The notes: a model not told the origin generated them from the letters alone. Counted from the first letter of the stretch, positions 42,865 through 52,570 are shown. The stretch: DNA of 64,000 nt from an uncultured Cytophagales bacterium (GCA_945957555.1 CAMFLX010000003.1:1-64000), one strand, 5' to 3'. Translations and numbers: made by a program.

Positions 42865-44094
42865 TCACTTTCTGAAAATACTCACGGGGTCTACCTTGGC
42901 GGCCTTTCGGGCGGGCATATAGCCTGCTAGAAAGGTGACTATGAAACCAAAGAAAATGCCTCTTGCAAAGGGTAATACTTCAAATCGTATGGGGAAGTAG
43001 CCAATATCGCCGCCTATGTACACGTGTTGTAGTAGATTTACCATGATGGTAGCTACGAATACGCCTAATACGATACCGATCATGCCCATGGTGATGGCTT
43101 GTGTGACAAAAATACGGACGACGTCGTTGCCTTTGAAACCCATGGCCTTGAGTATGGCGATGTCGTTGATTTTCTGTGTCACGGTCATATTCAATATGTT
43201 GTAGATACCAAAGCCTGCCACTAGGAGTATGGTGTATGAAACGAAGGAGATGACGATTTTTCGCATTCGGGATCCGGCAACTAGGGTCTCGTTGGCGGCC
43301 TTCCAGTCTTCGGCCTTATAACCAGTAAGTACTGAAAACTTTTGGGCGTAGATCTCGGCCTTATTGTGATCTTTCACGTTCACGTTGATATCGGTGATGT
43401 ACGAGGTGCCTTGTTTCATGAGTTGTTGTGCTGCTTGTAGGTTCAGGTATGATTTGGTCTTATCTTCTCTGGAGTTGTTGGTTTGGAAGATACCCTCTAC
43501 TTTCATGACTTTGGTTACGCCCTTGGACGAGGTGAGACTAATGTTGTCGCCTGTGTGTAGGTTCATTTTACTGGCAATGCCGCAGCCGATCACGATACCG
43601 TTGGGGTTGTTTTTGAGTCTGTCGAACTCGCCCTCTACCATAAATGATTTGATGTTGAACATCTTATTACCTGCTTCGGGCAGGAAGCCTATACTAGAGC
43701 CTGCGATCTGCGATTTACCATTGTTATAGAATACGCTGGTACTTACTTGTGGTGTTACGACTACTACATCGGCTTGGGCCGCTACTAGGGCTGCCACCAT
43801 TTTGGGGTTTTCAATAGTGTTGTTCGTGGGTACTACTTTGGGGTTGACAATCAGGGTGGTTTCACCCGCTTTTTTGTTCAAGGGTGCGCTGACTTCATCG
43901 TCTTTGTAGATCCTAATGTGAGGTATGGACTTGAAGATGGCTTCGGAGCTGATTCGGTCGAAACCGGCCATCATGGAGTTCATGAAGATGTACACGGCCA
44001 TGCCCAAGAGTACGCCCAAAGCGGCTACTGCGGTGAGCCGTTTGTTGGTAGAGATGTACGTAAAGGCGATTTCTGAATTGATGGGATGTTTCAT
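42865..44094 (-). CDS. ABC transporter permease (MacB/LolE type)
   Basis: A 409-residue permease of the FtsX/MacB superfamily. The first membrane helix is at about 20-42, a large periplasmic MacB_PCD domain (about 45-280) contains motifs such as GVTKVMKVEGIF, and three helices follow (about 283-305, 330-355 and 375-397). The end, GYMPARKAAKVDPVSIFRK, is the classic LolC/E/MacB C-terminus. It starts 4 bp after the adaptor stop and is cotranscribed with it and the TolC gene. The substrate could be a macrolide-like compound, lipoprotein or peptide. Confidence 0.92.
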   Translation of the reverse strand: MKHPINSEIAFTYISTNKRLTAVAALGVLLGMAVYIFMNSMMAGFDRISSEAIFKSIPHIRIYKDDEVSAPLNKKAGETTLIVNPKVVPTNNTIENPKMVAALVAAQADVVVVTPQVSTSVFYNNGKSQIAGSSIGFLPEAGNKMFNIKSFMVEGEFDRLKNNPNGIVIGCGIASKMNLHTGDNISLTSSKGVTKVMKVEGIFQTNNSREDKTKSYLNLQAAQQLMKQGTSYITDINVNVKDHNKAEIYAQKFSVLTGYKAEDWKAANETLVAGSRMRKIVISFVSYTILLVAGFGIYNILNMTVTQKINDIAILKAMGFKGNDVVRIFVTQAITMGMIGIVLGVFVATIMVNLLQHVYIGGDIGYFPIRFEVLPFARGIFFGFIVTFLAGYMPARKAAKVDPVSIFRK

Positions 44095-44098
44095 GGGT

Positions 44099-45193
44099 TT
44101 ATGGTTTTAGTGTTTCCAATTCATCTTGTTCCGTTAAACCACTGAGGACTTCCACCCATTCTGTAGAAATGATGCCTGTCTTGATTTCTATCATTTGCTC
44201 TTTCCCTTTCACACGTACTTTGTTGCCAAAACCGAGGTAGCTTCTGGGGATCAGGAGGGCATTCTTTTTAGAACCTATGGTGATATTAGCTTCAAGTTGG
44301 GTACCTGCGATGGCGAAGTCCAATGCTTTGTCAAACACTACTTTACAAATAAAGGACTGGGTGCTTTCGTCAAACATAGGTAGGATCTCTGCCACTGACC
44401 CTTGGTAGGTTTTGTCTTTTTGTACATTGAGTTGTACTAGGGCTTTTTGACCTACGAGTACTTTGGCAATACTGTTTTCGTCTACATTCAGCTTTGCCAT
44501 GATCGTGTTGGGGTTGCCAATGGTGGCTATGACGTCTCCTTTTTTTACATAATCGCCCATTTGTTTGAAGCGTTTGAGGATTTTACCGCTTGCAAGTGCC
44601 TTGATCTTATTGAAATCGGTATTGGCCCAGTTGATGGTATTGGCCGCGGATTGGGTAATCTCTTGTTGCTGGGCTTGGAGTTTGAGTGCATCATACTGTT
44701 GCTGCAAGGCTTTCAGGCTTGCCTCTGAGTTTTGAGCGGTAAGCACTACGTTTTCATATTCCAGCTTGGCTATGCTGTTGCTTTCCAAGAGGGCTTTGTA
44801 GCGCTGTACCTGTAGGGCGTCTTGTTTGAGTTTTTGGGTGGCAAAGTCTATGTTGGCTTGCAGCTGTCTCAGTGCTGGCGCTTTGTCGGAGTTGTTGTAG
44901 CTAGCTATTTTCAGTTGTTCGGCTGAGGCCAATGCGTTGGCTGCATTGGTTTTGTTGTCTATAACAACCAATAACTGATTGGTTTTGACGAAATCGCCTT
45001 CCTTGAAATTCACATGGAGTAAGTAGCCGTCTGACTGCGCCGTGAGGTTGTATTTCTCATCGGGATCTAAAACGCCTGAGGCAAACACGGTTTCGGTGAT
45101 GTCTTTGTGTACGGGGTGTACGGCGCTCTCTTTAGATTTTGAACAGGAAGCGAGTAGCAGTATGGACGATAGTATGATGTAAGTATGTTTCAT
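44099..45193 (-). CDS. Membrane-fusion (MacA/HlyD-type) adaptor lipoprotein
   Basis: A 364-residue periplasmic adaptor with a lipobox (ILLLASC, acylated Cys17). A biotinyl-lipoyl half-motif (SDGYLLHVNFKEGDFVKTNQ) comes first, then a long helical hairpin (about 75-185, Gln/Ala-rich), the second lipoyl half (GKILKRFKQMGDYVKKGDVI), and a beta-barrel domain. It would bridge the ABC permease and the TolC channel. It lies 3 bp after the TolC-family gene and 4 bp before the permease gene. Confidence 0.92.
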   Translation of the reverse strand: MKHTYIILSSILLLASCSKSKESAVHPVHKDITETVFASGVLDPDEKYNLTAQSDGYLLHVNFKEGDFVKTNQLLVVIDNKTNAANALASAEQLKIASYNNSDKAPALRQLQANIDFATQKLKQDALQVQRYKALLESNSIAKLEYENVVLTAQNSEASLKALQQQYDALKLQAQQQEITQSAANTINWANTDFNKIKALASGKILKRFKQMGDYVKKGDVIATIGNPNTIMAKLNVDENSIAKVLVGQKALVQLNVQKDKTYQGSVAEILPMFDESTQSFICKVVFDKALDFAIAGTQLEANITIGSKKNALLIPRSYLGFGNKVRVKGKEQMIEIKTGIISTEWVEVLSGLTEQDELETLKP

Positions 45194-45196
45194 AAC

Positions 45197-46501
45197 CTAT
45201 TTGATCTGATTATTGATTTCTATTTTTGATTTGGTAAAAGAGATGTTGGCAAGACTAGTAGCTACGTTGATCTGGCTCATGAGCAGATCGTTGTGAGCGA
45301 GCAGGAGTTTGTCGAGTGCTAAGATGTTGGCCTCAAACTGGTTTTTGCTTTTGAGGTAGTTTTCTTCTTTGAGTTTGTAGATCTTCTCGTAGTTGCTGTA
45401 TTGCGCCTGTGCCTTTGTATAGTCTTTTTCTAACTGTTCGTTTTGTGTTTTGTTTTGCAGAGCGATATGGTCGGCCTGGATCTTGGCGATGCGGTAGTTG
45501 ATCTGGCTTGTCTTCATACTGGTGAGTTTGTTGATGTTGGTAGGGAAGTCCCATGAGAGTCGCAAGCTCCAGAAGTTGCTTTGGATCCATTTCTGGTTTT
45601 CATCAAAGAACTTTTTGTTACTGTTGTTTTGCCAGTTTAAAGAAGTCACAAAAGAGAGGGTAGGCATATTGGCCCATTTGGCAGCGCCATACTCTGCACT
45701 TGCAAAGGCCTTTTGTAGTTCTGCGTTTCTGACCACCAAGTCGCTACTTGCCTTTAAGTTTTCATTTTGTGTCTGTGCTTGCCATAGGCTTTGTGATACT
45801 TTTAGGCTCCCTTCGGTATCGCACAGGGTTTGTAGACTCAGGTATTGTTGCTCGAGATTTAGTGTGGCCTGCTCTATTTTGTCTATGATAGTGATTTTAT
45901 TGATCTCGGCATCATTCAAATCTTGTTTGCGGACAAGACCTTGCTCGTATTTGTTTTTCACAATGCTCCAGATGCTGTCTGCCTTTAACTGATTTTGCTG
46001 CAATACTTCGATCTGTGCTTGAAATGACAGGATGTTATGGTAGCAGGCATTTACTTGGTCGAAGAGGTTTTTCTTGGTAACCAGACTGTTGCTTTCGGTC
46101 ACCTCTTCGTTAACTTTGGCGCTCTTGATCTTGGCAAGGTTGCCAAAATTGATGATGTCAAACTGGGGGGCGACGTTGAGTAAAGTAATGTATTGCTGAC
46201 CCATGGTGAGTTGCCTAAAACTTCCAGCAGGTCCGCCAAAAGCCTCTGCGGGAATGAAACTTACGGGTAGCTTTGCGTTGTCGGTGATGGAGGCCGTCAC
46301 TGGAATCTTAGGATTCAGCGAATTGCCATAGGCAGATATGACTGTGGTTCTGGCCAGCTCTTTTTGTTCTTTGGCGAGCTTGGCAGTATAGCTACTTTGC
46401 TCGGCTAGGGTTAGGGCTTCTTGGAGGGTTTTAAACTCCGTGGTTTGGCCTTGTGCGGAGCAGGCGAGTAACAGTGTAATGTGTATATAATAGCGTTTCA
46501 T
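45197..46501 (-). CDS. TolC-family outer-membrane efflux protein
   Basis: A 434-residue protein with a signal peptide (MKRYYIHITLLLACSAQG). Two repeated OEP halves are visible, each with long Ala/Gln/Leu-rich helices (LAEQSSYTAKLAKEQKELAR and the C-terminal half with AKAQAQYSNYEKIYKLKEEN). It would form the trimeric channel-tunnel of the export system with the adaptor and ABC subunits that follow. It is the first gene of the operon; a TACATTTG promoter-like box is complementary to 46523-46530. Confidence 0.93.
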   Translation of the reverse strand: MKRYYIHITLLLACSAQGQTTEFKTLQEALTLAEQSSYTAKLAKEQKELARTTVISAYGNSLNPKIPVTASITDNAKLPVSFIPAEAFGGPAGSFRQLTMGQQYITLLNVAPQFDIINFGNLAKIKSAKVNEEVTESNSLVTKKNLFDQVNACYHNILSFQAQIEVLQQNQLKADSIWSIVKNKYEQGLVRKQDLNDAEINKITIIDKIEQATLNLEQQYLSLQTLCDTEGSLKVSQSLWQAQTQNENLKASSDLVVRNAELQKAFASAEYGAAKWANMPTLSFVTSLNWQNNSNKKFFDENQKWIQSNFWSLRLSWDFPTNINKLTSMKTSQINYRIAKIQADHIALQNKTQNEQLEKDYTKAQAQYSNYEKIYKLKEENYLKSKNQFEANILALDKLLLAHNDLLMSQINVATSLANISFTKSKIEINNQIK

Positions 46502-46522
46502 TGATCCGTATTAAATTTTGGT

Positions 46523-46530
46523 CAAATGTA
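46523..46530 (-). promoter_or_regulatory. Candidate -7 element of the export operon
   Basis: The minus strand reads TACATTTG (TAnnTTTG), 21 bp upstream of the TolC-family start. The -33 position is not clear. Confidence 0.4.
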
Positions 46531-46687
46531 GGTGAATGGAACCATTGAAAAAATGACTTTTAGGGGAAGTGGACAAAAATGACGGTGAATGGAGAAGTGG
46601 AGGGTGGGAAAGGGGGTTAGAGAAAGGAGTAAGAGATGCATAAAGGGAGGGATCAAAGTTTTAAATGCAAATTTGAATAAAATAAAG

Positions 46688-46720
46688 ATGGAGCTAAAAA
46701 CATTGAGATTTTAGCTCCAT
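46688..46720 (-). terminator. Terminator of the 46734-49802 gene
   Basis: A perfect 12-bp stem (46688-46699 and 46709-46720, ATGGAGCTAAAA) with a 9-nt loop, followed on the minus strand by a T-rich tail. It lies 13 bp past the stop codon. Confidence 0.85.
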
Positions 46721-46733
46721 TTATGCCACAAGT

Positions 46734-49700
46734 CTACTTTAATTCCTTTTCCTCAAACTTGCTGGTAGTATGCTTGTAGGTGAGATAGTACCATTTATTG
46801 TTCCTTTGTGCTATAAAGTCTTGTTTCTGTACTACGATGAGTTGATTGTATGCACATGGAGCGAGTTCTTTAAAGTTTGCAAGAGAAGATTGGTCATTGA
46901 TAAGTGAGATCAACCCTCTCAATCCATTTTTAGTAACCACATATACAGGTTCATTCTCTTTTGGATATTGATTTATATAAGATGCGTTTGATATCTCCGA
47001 GAAGGGAAGCTTTGTAAGCCGAATACCAAATGCGCTTTTTTCATATTTATAGTCATGGTTCATAATCGCACAACTATCCTTACCTATGGAAATAAAAACT
47101 TCATTGTTTTTGGAGGAGAAGAGTTCAGGATTCCAGTTTAAGTTTTGCAACACTTTCTTCATTCGACTTGTGGCCCAAACGTCCCATTTACGACCTTTTT
47201 GACAAAATAAATAGGGAAGTTCCTGATAGGTGTAAATAGAATCGTAGATACAGGCCATCTCACTTTTTAAACTATCATTCGAAAAAGATAGGACTCCCTT
47301 TTTTTTGTTTTGTTGTACTATTAATAGTTTAAGGAAAGGTTTTAGTTTTTCAAACTTATATTGAGGATAGGTACTTAATGTTCTTGGCTCCATTACCCTC
47401 CAACCTTGTCCTTCGGTTTCAAAAAAGAAAAACTTACCTTGTAAAAAGGCATTAGTCATGGCACCAGGTGGTAATACCTTCTCTTGCACATCTATAAGGA
47501 GATCATTAGTTTCAGTCTTTACCCAAAACGTTTTTTTATTAAATTGACTCAGCTCAAGATAGGAATTTTTCCAAATGTGCTTTCCGTTGGTGGCGTCCAC
47601 CAAATAATGTCTGTGTTGAACAATTCCATCCAGTGTATCTTTAAAAGAAGTAGTGTTTAAGTAATCAAATTTATTTTCTATTGTTTGTTTGCCCGTTGAA
47701 AGGTCAAAACAACCTTTAATTCGATATTGTGTTTCAGTAAAAATTTTATTGTTAAGAAGAAAATTTGTACTAAGACTTCCTAAAGGACCTGCTATAAATC
47801 TTAATTTGGAATGATTAAGCTCATAAATATAGGATTTATTATCCTTCAAACTATAAATAAAATTATCCTTTAAAGTATAAATGTTATAATTCTCAAAACC
47901 TAAAAGTATATTTCCATAGTCATCAATTAGGCCGACTTTTGAGTTTAGATTTACTTTAAGTCCTTTACCATCATTCATGTATTCCAAAGGATTAATAGAT
48001 GTAAACACACACGGAAATAAAATTCTATCTTTTTTAATTTGAATGCCATAAAGATTTTGGCCAGTATTCGGATCTTTTCGGCCTATAATATAAATCCCTT
48101 TTTTTGTACTATCAATAATGACAGGATCCGCTGTTAGCTTTGGTTCATTAAATAATGAGTTTGTGGTCATAGGAGTCGACCAAGATGTAGCTAATGAATG
48201 ATTTATAGCTATTTCTTCATATTTCATTTTGGTTTCATTATAGATTAGATGAAACCATTTTTCGTTTTTTCGGGCTGTTAAATTATGTTTCGAGTCTTCC
48301 CAAAGTTGATCATATTTACATTGGACCAATTCTAAGTAGGATGAATCATTTATAACGATTAAGCCTTTTAATCCTTTTCTTTGTACAATGTAATTTTTTT
48401 TATGAGATTCTAATGATCGTGATTCCTGATTTTGATTGCTAAATCTTATTGAATCATAGGGCAGTTTGGTGATTTTGGTTTCAAAAGGAAGGAACCAAAT
48501 ATCTCTTCTAAATTCCAAAACTGCACAGCTATCATTACCAATTTTAATGGTACAATTTCTCATCTTTGTTTGTAAAAATTTGGCATTTGATATATTTAAA
48601 GGTTCAATTAATTTACATGTATCACCATATAGAATATGAGGATTATTATAGTCGCTATAGTTGGAAAATTTTTTATATAAAACATAAATCTTGTTTTGAG
48701 TATTGTTTTTGCAAAAAATATAAGGCATTTCTCTGTCTGTATGTATTGAGTCATATTCTGCTTTAATATCAAAAACTAACTCGTCTGTTCCTTTTTGGGG
48801 GTGACAAATTCCCCATTTTCCATTTTGTTTAAATTTATAATAAGTATATTGATCTACTTCGATTTTCATCACTGAATCTAATATGAAATCTTCTTTCAAC
48901 TTAAATGTATGGAGATCCATACATTTCCAAGTTTGATCAAATGATTGGAAAAAAAGTATATCATTTTCTAGTAATATACTTTTAATTTTTTCAGGATAAA
49001 CTAATTTTTGGGGTTTGTTAATTATTGAATAGATACTATCTAAGCAGCTTAATAATATTAATGGTTTTTTCGATAGGATTTTTACAATTCCACTTTTATA
49101 ATTGAATAATTGTTTTTCAGTTGATCTATTTACAATAAATGCACTGTTTTGATTAAAAATTAATAATGAATCACCATTAGGATCTATCGGAAATATATTG
49201 TTTCCAGTGGCTTTTAATATATTTTTATTGTACTTTAAATCAAAATACTGAGCATTGTAATCATTTAAGTAATTAACCCCAATTATATTAAAAGGTATAA
49301 GGTCGTCTCTAAATATTTTAAAAAAGGGTTCTCCAAGTAAAACCGATTTATTTTTTTCAATTTTGTATAAATAATTTAGTAAAGAACCTTTGTTTAATAT
49401 AAAATAGGAATCCTTGAGTGGTTTAATTGTTCCAATTTGAATTGGTATAATACTATTGCCTTTTAAATCTAATAAACCATGGCTTGCCTCTGTTTTTACA
49501 ATTAAATATTTGTTATCGCATTTGGATACTTTTTCGAATATACATGGATAAATAAGCTTACCATTTTTTTGCTGTATGCCATATAGTTGACGAAGTTTGT
49601 TTGCCTTTTGGGAAGATATGATGTAAATGTTTCCGATACTGTCATGAATTGAAGATTTGGATAATATAGTCGAATGAATTTCTGGCTTATTAATATCACC

Positions 49701-49802
49701 TCCATACAAATCTTCATCATCTTTAAAAAGATCATAAGACTGTCCAAACAGATTTAAAGTACTAGTACAAAGTAAAAAAAGAGAAATGGTTCGTAATATC
49801 AT
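46734..49802 (-). CDS. WG-repeat-like secreted protein with internal duplication
   Basis: A 1022-residue protein with a signal peptide (MILRTISLFLLCTSTLNLFG). It consists of two halves of about 500 residues that align with one another: YGIQQKNGKLIYPCIF pairs with YGIQIKKDRILFPCVF, HGLLDLKGNSIIP with VGLIDDYGNILL, KIGNDSCAVLEF with SIGKDSCAIMNH, and KGLKGLIVINDSS with NGLRGLISLINDQS. The short G-L-D-xxGxxIIP units resemble WG/KWG beta-propeller-like repeats. No catalytic motif or T9SS tail. Probably periplasmic or outer-membrane; function unknown. Very A+T-rich in its middle. Confidence 0.75.
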   Translation of the reverse strand: MILRTISLFLLCTSTLNLFGQSYDLFKDDEDLYGGDINKPEIHSTILSKSSIHDSIGNIYIISSQKANKLRQLYGIQQKNGKLIYPCIFEKVSKCDNKYLIVKTEASHGLLDLKGNSIIPIQIGTIKPLKDSYFILNKGSLLNYLYKIEKNKSVLLGEPFFKIFRDDLIPFNIIGVNYLNDYNAQYFDLKYNKNILKATGNNIFPIDPNGDSLLIFNQNSAFIVNRSTEKQLFNYKSGIVKILSKKPLILLSCLDSIYSIINKPQKLVYPEKIKSILLENDILFFQSFDQTWKCMDLHTFKLKEDFILDSVMKIEVDQYTYYKFKQNGKWGICHPQKGTDELVFDIKAEYDSIHTDREMPYIFCKNNTQNKIYVLYKKFSNYSDYNNPHILYGDTCKLIEPLNISNAKFLQTKMRNCTIKIGNDSCAVLEFRRDIWFLPFETKITKLPYDSIRFSNQNQESRSLESHKKNYIVQRKGLKGLIVINDSSYLELVQCKYDQLWEDSKHNLTARKNEKWFHLIYNETKMKYEEIAINHSLATSWSTPMTTNSLFNEPKLTADPVIIDSTKKGIYIIGRKDPNTGQNLYGIQIKKDRILFPCVFTSINPLEYMNDGKGLKVNLNSKVGLIDDYGNILLGFENYNIYTLKDNFIYSLKDNKSYIYELNHSKLRFIAGPLGSLSTNFLLNNKIFTETQYRIKGCFDLSTGKQTIENKFDYLNTTSFKDTLDGIVQHRHYLVDATNGKHIWKNSYLELSQFNKKTFWVKTETNDLLIDVQEKVLPPGAMTNAFLQGKFFFFETEGQGWRVMEPRTLSTYPQYKFEKLKPFLKLLIVQQNKKKGVLSFSNDSLKSEMACIYDSIYTYQELPYLFCQKGRKWDVWATSRMKKVLQNLNWNPELFSSKNNEVFISIGKDSCAIMNHDYKYEKSAFGIRLTKLPFSEISNASYINQYPKENEPVYVVTKNGLRGLISLINDQSSLANFKELAPCAYNQLIVVQKQDFIAQRNNKWYYLTYKHTTSKFEEKELK

Positions 49803-49940
49803 ATTGCCTGTTTGTTAACAACAGCGGGTTAAATATTAAATGACAATTTGACTAAATTATTTCAAATTGTCAAATAGACCTTTTTTAGAATGAATTTTAA
49901 AAGTAGCGTCTACTGACAAACGGCTGTCAATACCATCACT

Positions 49941-49948
49941 TATATTTG
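49941..49948 (+). promoter_or_regulatory. Promoter-like TATATTTG before a broken gene
   Basis: TATATTTG matches the TAnnTTTG consensus and lies 15 bp before the ATG of the truncated winged-helix gene. It would be the surviving promoter of that gene. Confidence 0.4.
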
Positions 49949-49963
49949 CAAAGTAGAGTTTTT

Positions 49964-50179
49964 ATGATGCCCTTACAGAAAGAAGATATTGCCCTCAAAA
50001 GATTGGTTAGTCAACAAATAGCTGTGCCGAAGTTTGAGCAGCCCGAACAGGTGGTTGCATGGATGGGGGCGATGCAGGCACAGGATTTAAAAGAAAGAGT
50101 AAAGTCAGCCCTAAAACTTTATGGTGCGTATTTGGGTAGGGAGGTTTTGTGGGTGGGAGGTGTTATTCATGAATTGTAG
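49964..50179 (+). pseudogene. Truncated winged-helix DNA-binding (AlkZ/YcaQ-like) protein
   Basis: The frame starts MMPLQKEDIALKRLVSQQIA and continues VVAWMGAMQAQDLKE, the typical N-terminus of PF06224-type winged-helix DNA-binding proteins (about 350 residues, related to YcaQ/AlkX DNA glycosylases). After residue ~42 (near 50096) the family pattern stops and an unrelated tail of about 29 residues leads to a stop. It is therefore an N-terminal fragment of a broken gene. The tail overlaps the 3' end of the convergent 50111-50680 gene. Confidence 0.65.
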
Positions 50180-50680
50180 AGCTCGAAAATCATTGGTGAA
50201 GATGAGCCTTTTCACTATCAAACTATCTTCGATGTTGTTTTCATCATCATTTAAACGTTCGTGTATGACGAAACAATTACCTTTTGATTTGTCGTAGTAC
50301 AGCTTTTCCGGGAGTAATGAATACTCTAAATCTCCTCCATAATTTAAGTTTAGCATAGTGTCTATAACAACCGTATGATTTTGGTACACACTTACTTTAA
50401 GTCCACTGGCTCCTGCGGCAGCTTGGGAATATTCGATTTGTGTAAATACTATTCTAAAAGAGTTAAGGGTTGTATCATAATAGGAGTTTTCGGCGAGTGA
50501 ATCTGGTACAGCTTTATCAGAAATACTTTTCTCTGACTTGTGTGTATTGGTTATAGGTTCAGATACATTGTGATGTTGGGTTGGAAGATTTTTGTTAGTA
50601 TTTACTTCTTCTGTTGCTCTTTCCTTTTCGCAAGCGATTAAGGCATGACCGATAAGTAATGAGACCAAAAGATTTTTCAT
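50111..50680 (-). CDS. Lipoprotein, unknown function
   Basis: A 189-residue lipoprotein (MKNLLVSLLIGHALIACEKE, acylated Cys17). A charged Asn/Ser/Lys-rich region (about 20-70) precedes a beta-rich domain with FRIVFTQIEYSQAAAGAS and KVSVYQNHTVVIDTML. No known family recognised. Its 3' end runs into the broken winged-helix gene, so its last residues may be a product of the rearrangement there. It lies 36 bp downstream of the protease gene on the same strand. Confidence 0.65.
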   Translation of the reverse strand: MKNLLVSLLIGHALIACEKERATEEVNTNKNLPTQHHNVSEPITNTHKSEKSISDKAVPDSLAENSYYDTTLNSFRIVFTQIEYSQAAAGASGLKVSVYQNHTVVIDTMLNLNYGGDLEYSLLPEKLYYDKSKGNCFVIHERLNDDENNIEDSLIVKRLIFTNDFRALQFMNNTSHPQNLPTQIRTIKF

Positions 50681-50716
50681 GATATAACTTTACTAGTTCT
50701 TAGCTTGAATGTTGGT

Positions 50717-51145
50717 CTATCTGATCCCTTTAAGTTTCATTTGGGCAAAATAAGGATGGTCTGGGTTTACAACTAATTCTTGTCTATAGGGATGTACCAA
50801 AACATCCATGTCCTCTAGTGGGATAGCGCCGAGTAACATCTCGTTTTCTCCAGGAAGAACCATTGCATCTACCACACAGCGACGGTTTTTGAATCGTACT
50901 TCTATGGGCCCAACTACGTCATATTCTACAATACGTCCATCGGCCAATTGGCCTTTTCGTCTTTCTTGTACACTTAGTTGAAGTTGAGCTTGAACCGATT
51001 CATTGATACACATATAAACACTGCCAGTATCAACCAGCATGCTTACTTGCATACGCTTGATTTCTTCCTCGCCAATGATGTTTCTACGTACCAAAGCTAA
51101 ATCATCAGCATTGATTAATTCTATATCAGCATATATTAAGCCCAT
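50717..51145 (-). CDS. Retropepsin-like aspartic protease (clan AA)
   Basis: 142 residues. The active-site signature is SMLVDTGSVYMCI with D39-T40-G41; the second clan AA motif is EMLLGAIPLEDMDVLV (residues about 100-115). One domain of this length would act as a homodimer, as retropepsins do. It has no signal peptide and is presumably cytoplasmic. Bacterial homologues of this kind are widespread, but their substrates are mostly unknown. A TATATTTG box complementary to 51167-51174 is 21 bp upstream. Confidence 0.85.
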   Translation of the reverse strand: MGLIYADIELINADDLALVRRNIIGEEEIKRMQVSMLVDTGSVYMCINESVQAQLQLSVQERRKGQLADGRIVEYDVVGPIEVRFKNRRCVVDAMVLPGENEMLLGAIPLEDMDVLVHPYRQELVVNPDHPYFAQMKLKGIR

Positions 51146-51315
51146 ATTCCAAATTGTTTGTCAACTCAAATATACAGATAATTTGAATGTATGTGTAACG
51201 TTGTACGTGTTAAGTGTAATGTTTTGTGTGTGACTTTGTACGCGCCACGCAGAAGGTCTTCATTGCTCACCGTACCTCCAGTCGGCCCTTGGCTTTGTAA
51301 ATATATCAGTAAAAC

Positions 51316-52530
51316 TTACCCCTTCGCATAATCACTCAAATACAAAAACCGTTCTGTGAGTTTGCCCTCTTGGGTTATGGTAGCCCTGCTGATGATCAGT
51401 TCTTTGTCCTCACCAAGTAGCGAAGGTAGTACATTTTGAATCATACGATCCCCGAAGTAAATGGAGGCATCACGCGGCAGTTCACAAGGTAGATTGTCCA
51501 CTGCCATGACGGTAATGTTAGACTTGTCGCTCAAAGGTGGGGCAGCAGCCCCACTGCTAGGTACAAAATCATATATGGGATCAGGGATGGTAGATGACTT
51601 GATGGTACAAGGGATGGAACCATTGATGTCGCAAGTAACATCTGCGATCACAGAGATTTTAAAGTCAGGAGCTTGGGTATCCGCTTTACTAAACAATACA
51701 GGCGCCTTCACATGCCAAAATGCTCCCGCAATGAGCAGATCCGTAACTTTGGTGTATTGTACAAAAGTACTGAGATAGTTTTCCGGAGCATGATGGAAAT
51801 CGTCGCGGTCAAAAGGAAGCCCTTTTTTGTGGACATGATAGTCCTTGGAGTGCACTTGTGCAAATACAGGTTCCGAATAGTTCTGCGTCAATATATCACG
51901 AGAAAGTACTTTTCTGATGTTCAGTAAATTGAGCATATCTACAGCACCAGTAGCTACACGACCGCCACCTGTAAGTACGATCTTGATGGGAGGTAACTTT
52001 ACTTTTTTGAGCTCTGCTTTAAGCTCCTCAAAATCTTTGCAGAGGTAGGCGGGTTTGAGGCTGAAGAGCTTGTATTTTTTACCATACGTCATAATACCGT
52101 TATAGGCACCTACCAAGCCTGCATAGTAGCCAAAAGCAATAAGCCTGTTGGCATTGCTATCCGTAATGCACTCATAATCTATGAGTCTGATGTTTTTCTT
52201 TAAAACCTCTTGCAGGAGCTTTTGGTTGTGCGCCTGTTTCTTTAAAGTATGCGAAAAGAACAGATAGGTCTTGTTGGCGATCAGGTTTTTGACAGGTACT
52301 TCTTTGATACCCAATAATATATCGGCAGCACTGAGGTCTTCAACGACTTTGATGCCTAAGTCACTGTATTCGTCGTCTTCAAAACACCTGCTTCCAGAAG
52401 GTTGTACCCAGATCTCTACACCTGGAAACTGCTGTTGCACCGCTACACTCTGTTCTGGAGTAAGAGCCACGCGTCTATCAGGCGGAATACGCCCCTCTTC
52501 CCTGATCAATCCTATAACCACTGGTTTCAT
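51316..52530 (-). CDS. Saccharopine dehydrogenase-like (NAD-dependent) oxidoreductase
   Basis: 404 residues of the alanine dehydrogenase/saccharopine dehydrogenase superfamily. The N-terminal domain opens IGLIREEGRIPPDRRVALTP. K76 (GIKEVP) and H94 (FFSHT) match the catalytic Lys/His pair of yeast-type Lys1. The Rossmann nucleotide-binding loop is GGGRVATGA at 188-196. The C-terminal part carries ISVIADVTCDINGSIPCT. Length and motifs fit NAD-linked saccharopine dehydrogenase (lysine-forming) better than alanine dehydrogenase. Whether it works in lysine degradation or another reaction is not settled by the neighbours. Confidence 0.8.
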   Translation of the reverse strand: MKPVVIGLIREEGRIPPDRRVALTPEQSVAVQQQFPGVEIWVQPSGSRCFEDDEYSDLGIKVVEDLSAADILLGIKEVPVKNLIANKTYLFFSHTLKKQAHNQKLLQEVLKKNIRLIDYECITDSNANRLIAFGYYAGLVGAYNGIMTYGKKYKLFSLKPAYLCKDFEELKAELKKVKLPPIKIVLTGGGRVATGAVDMLNLLNIRKVLSRDILTQNYSEPVFAQVHSKDYHVHKKGLPFDRDDFHHAPENYLSTFVQYTKVTDLLIAGAFWHVKAPVLFSKADTQAPDFKISVIADVTCDINGSIPCTIKSSTIPDPIYDFVPSSGAAAPPLSDKSNITVMAVDNLPCELPRDASIYFGDRMIQNVLPSLLGEDKELIISRATITQEGKLTERFLYLSDYAKG

Positions 52531-52570
52531 ATTCTGTACGTACGAAATAATCTAAAAAAGGTCGAATTTA

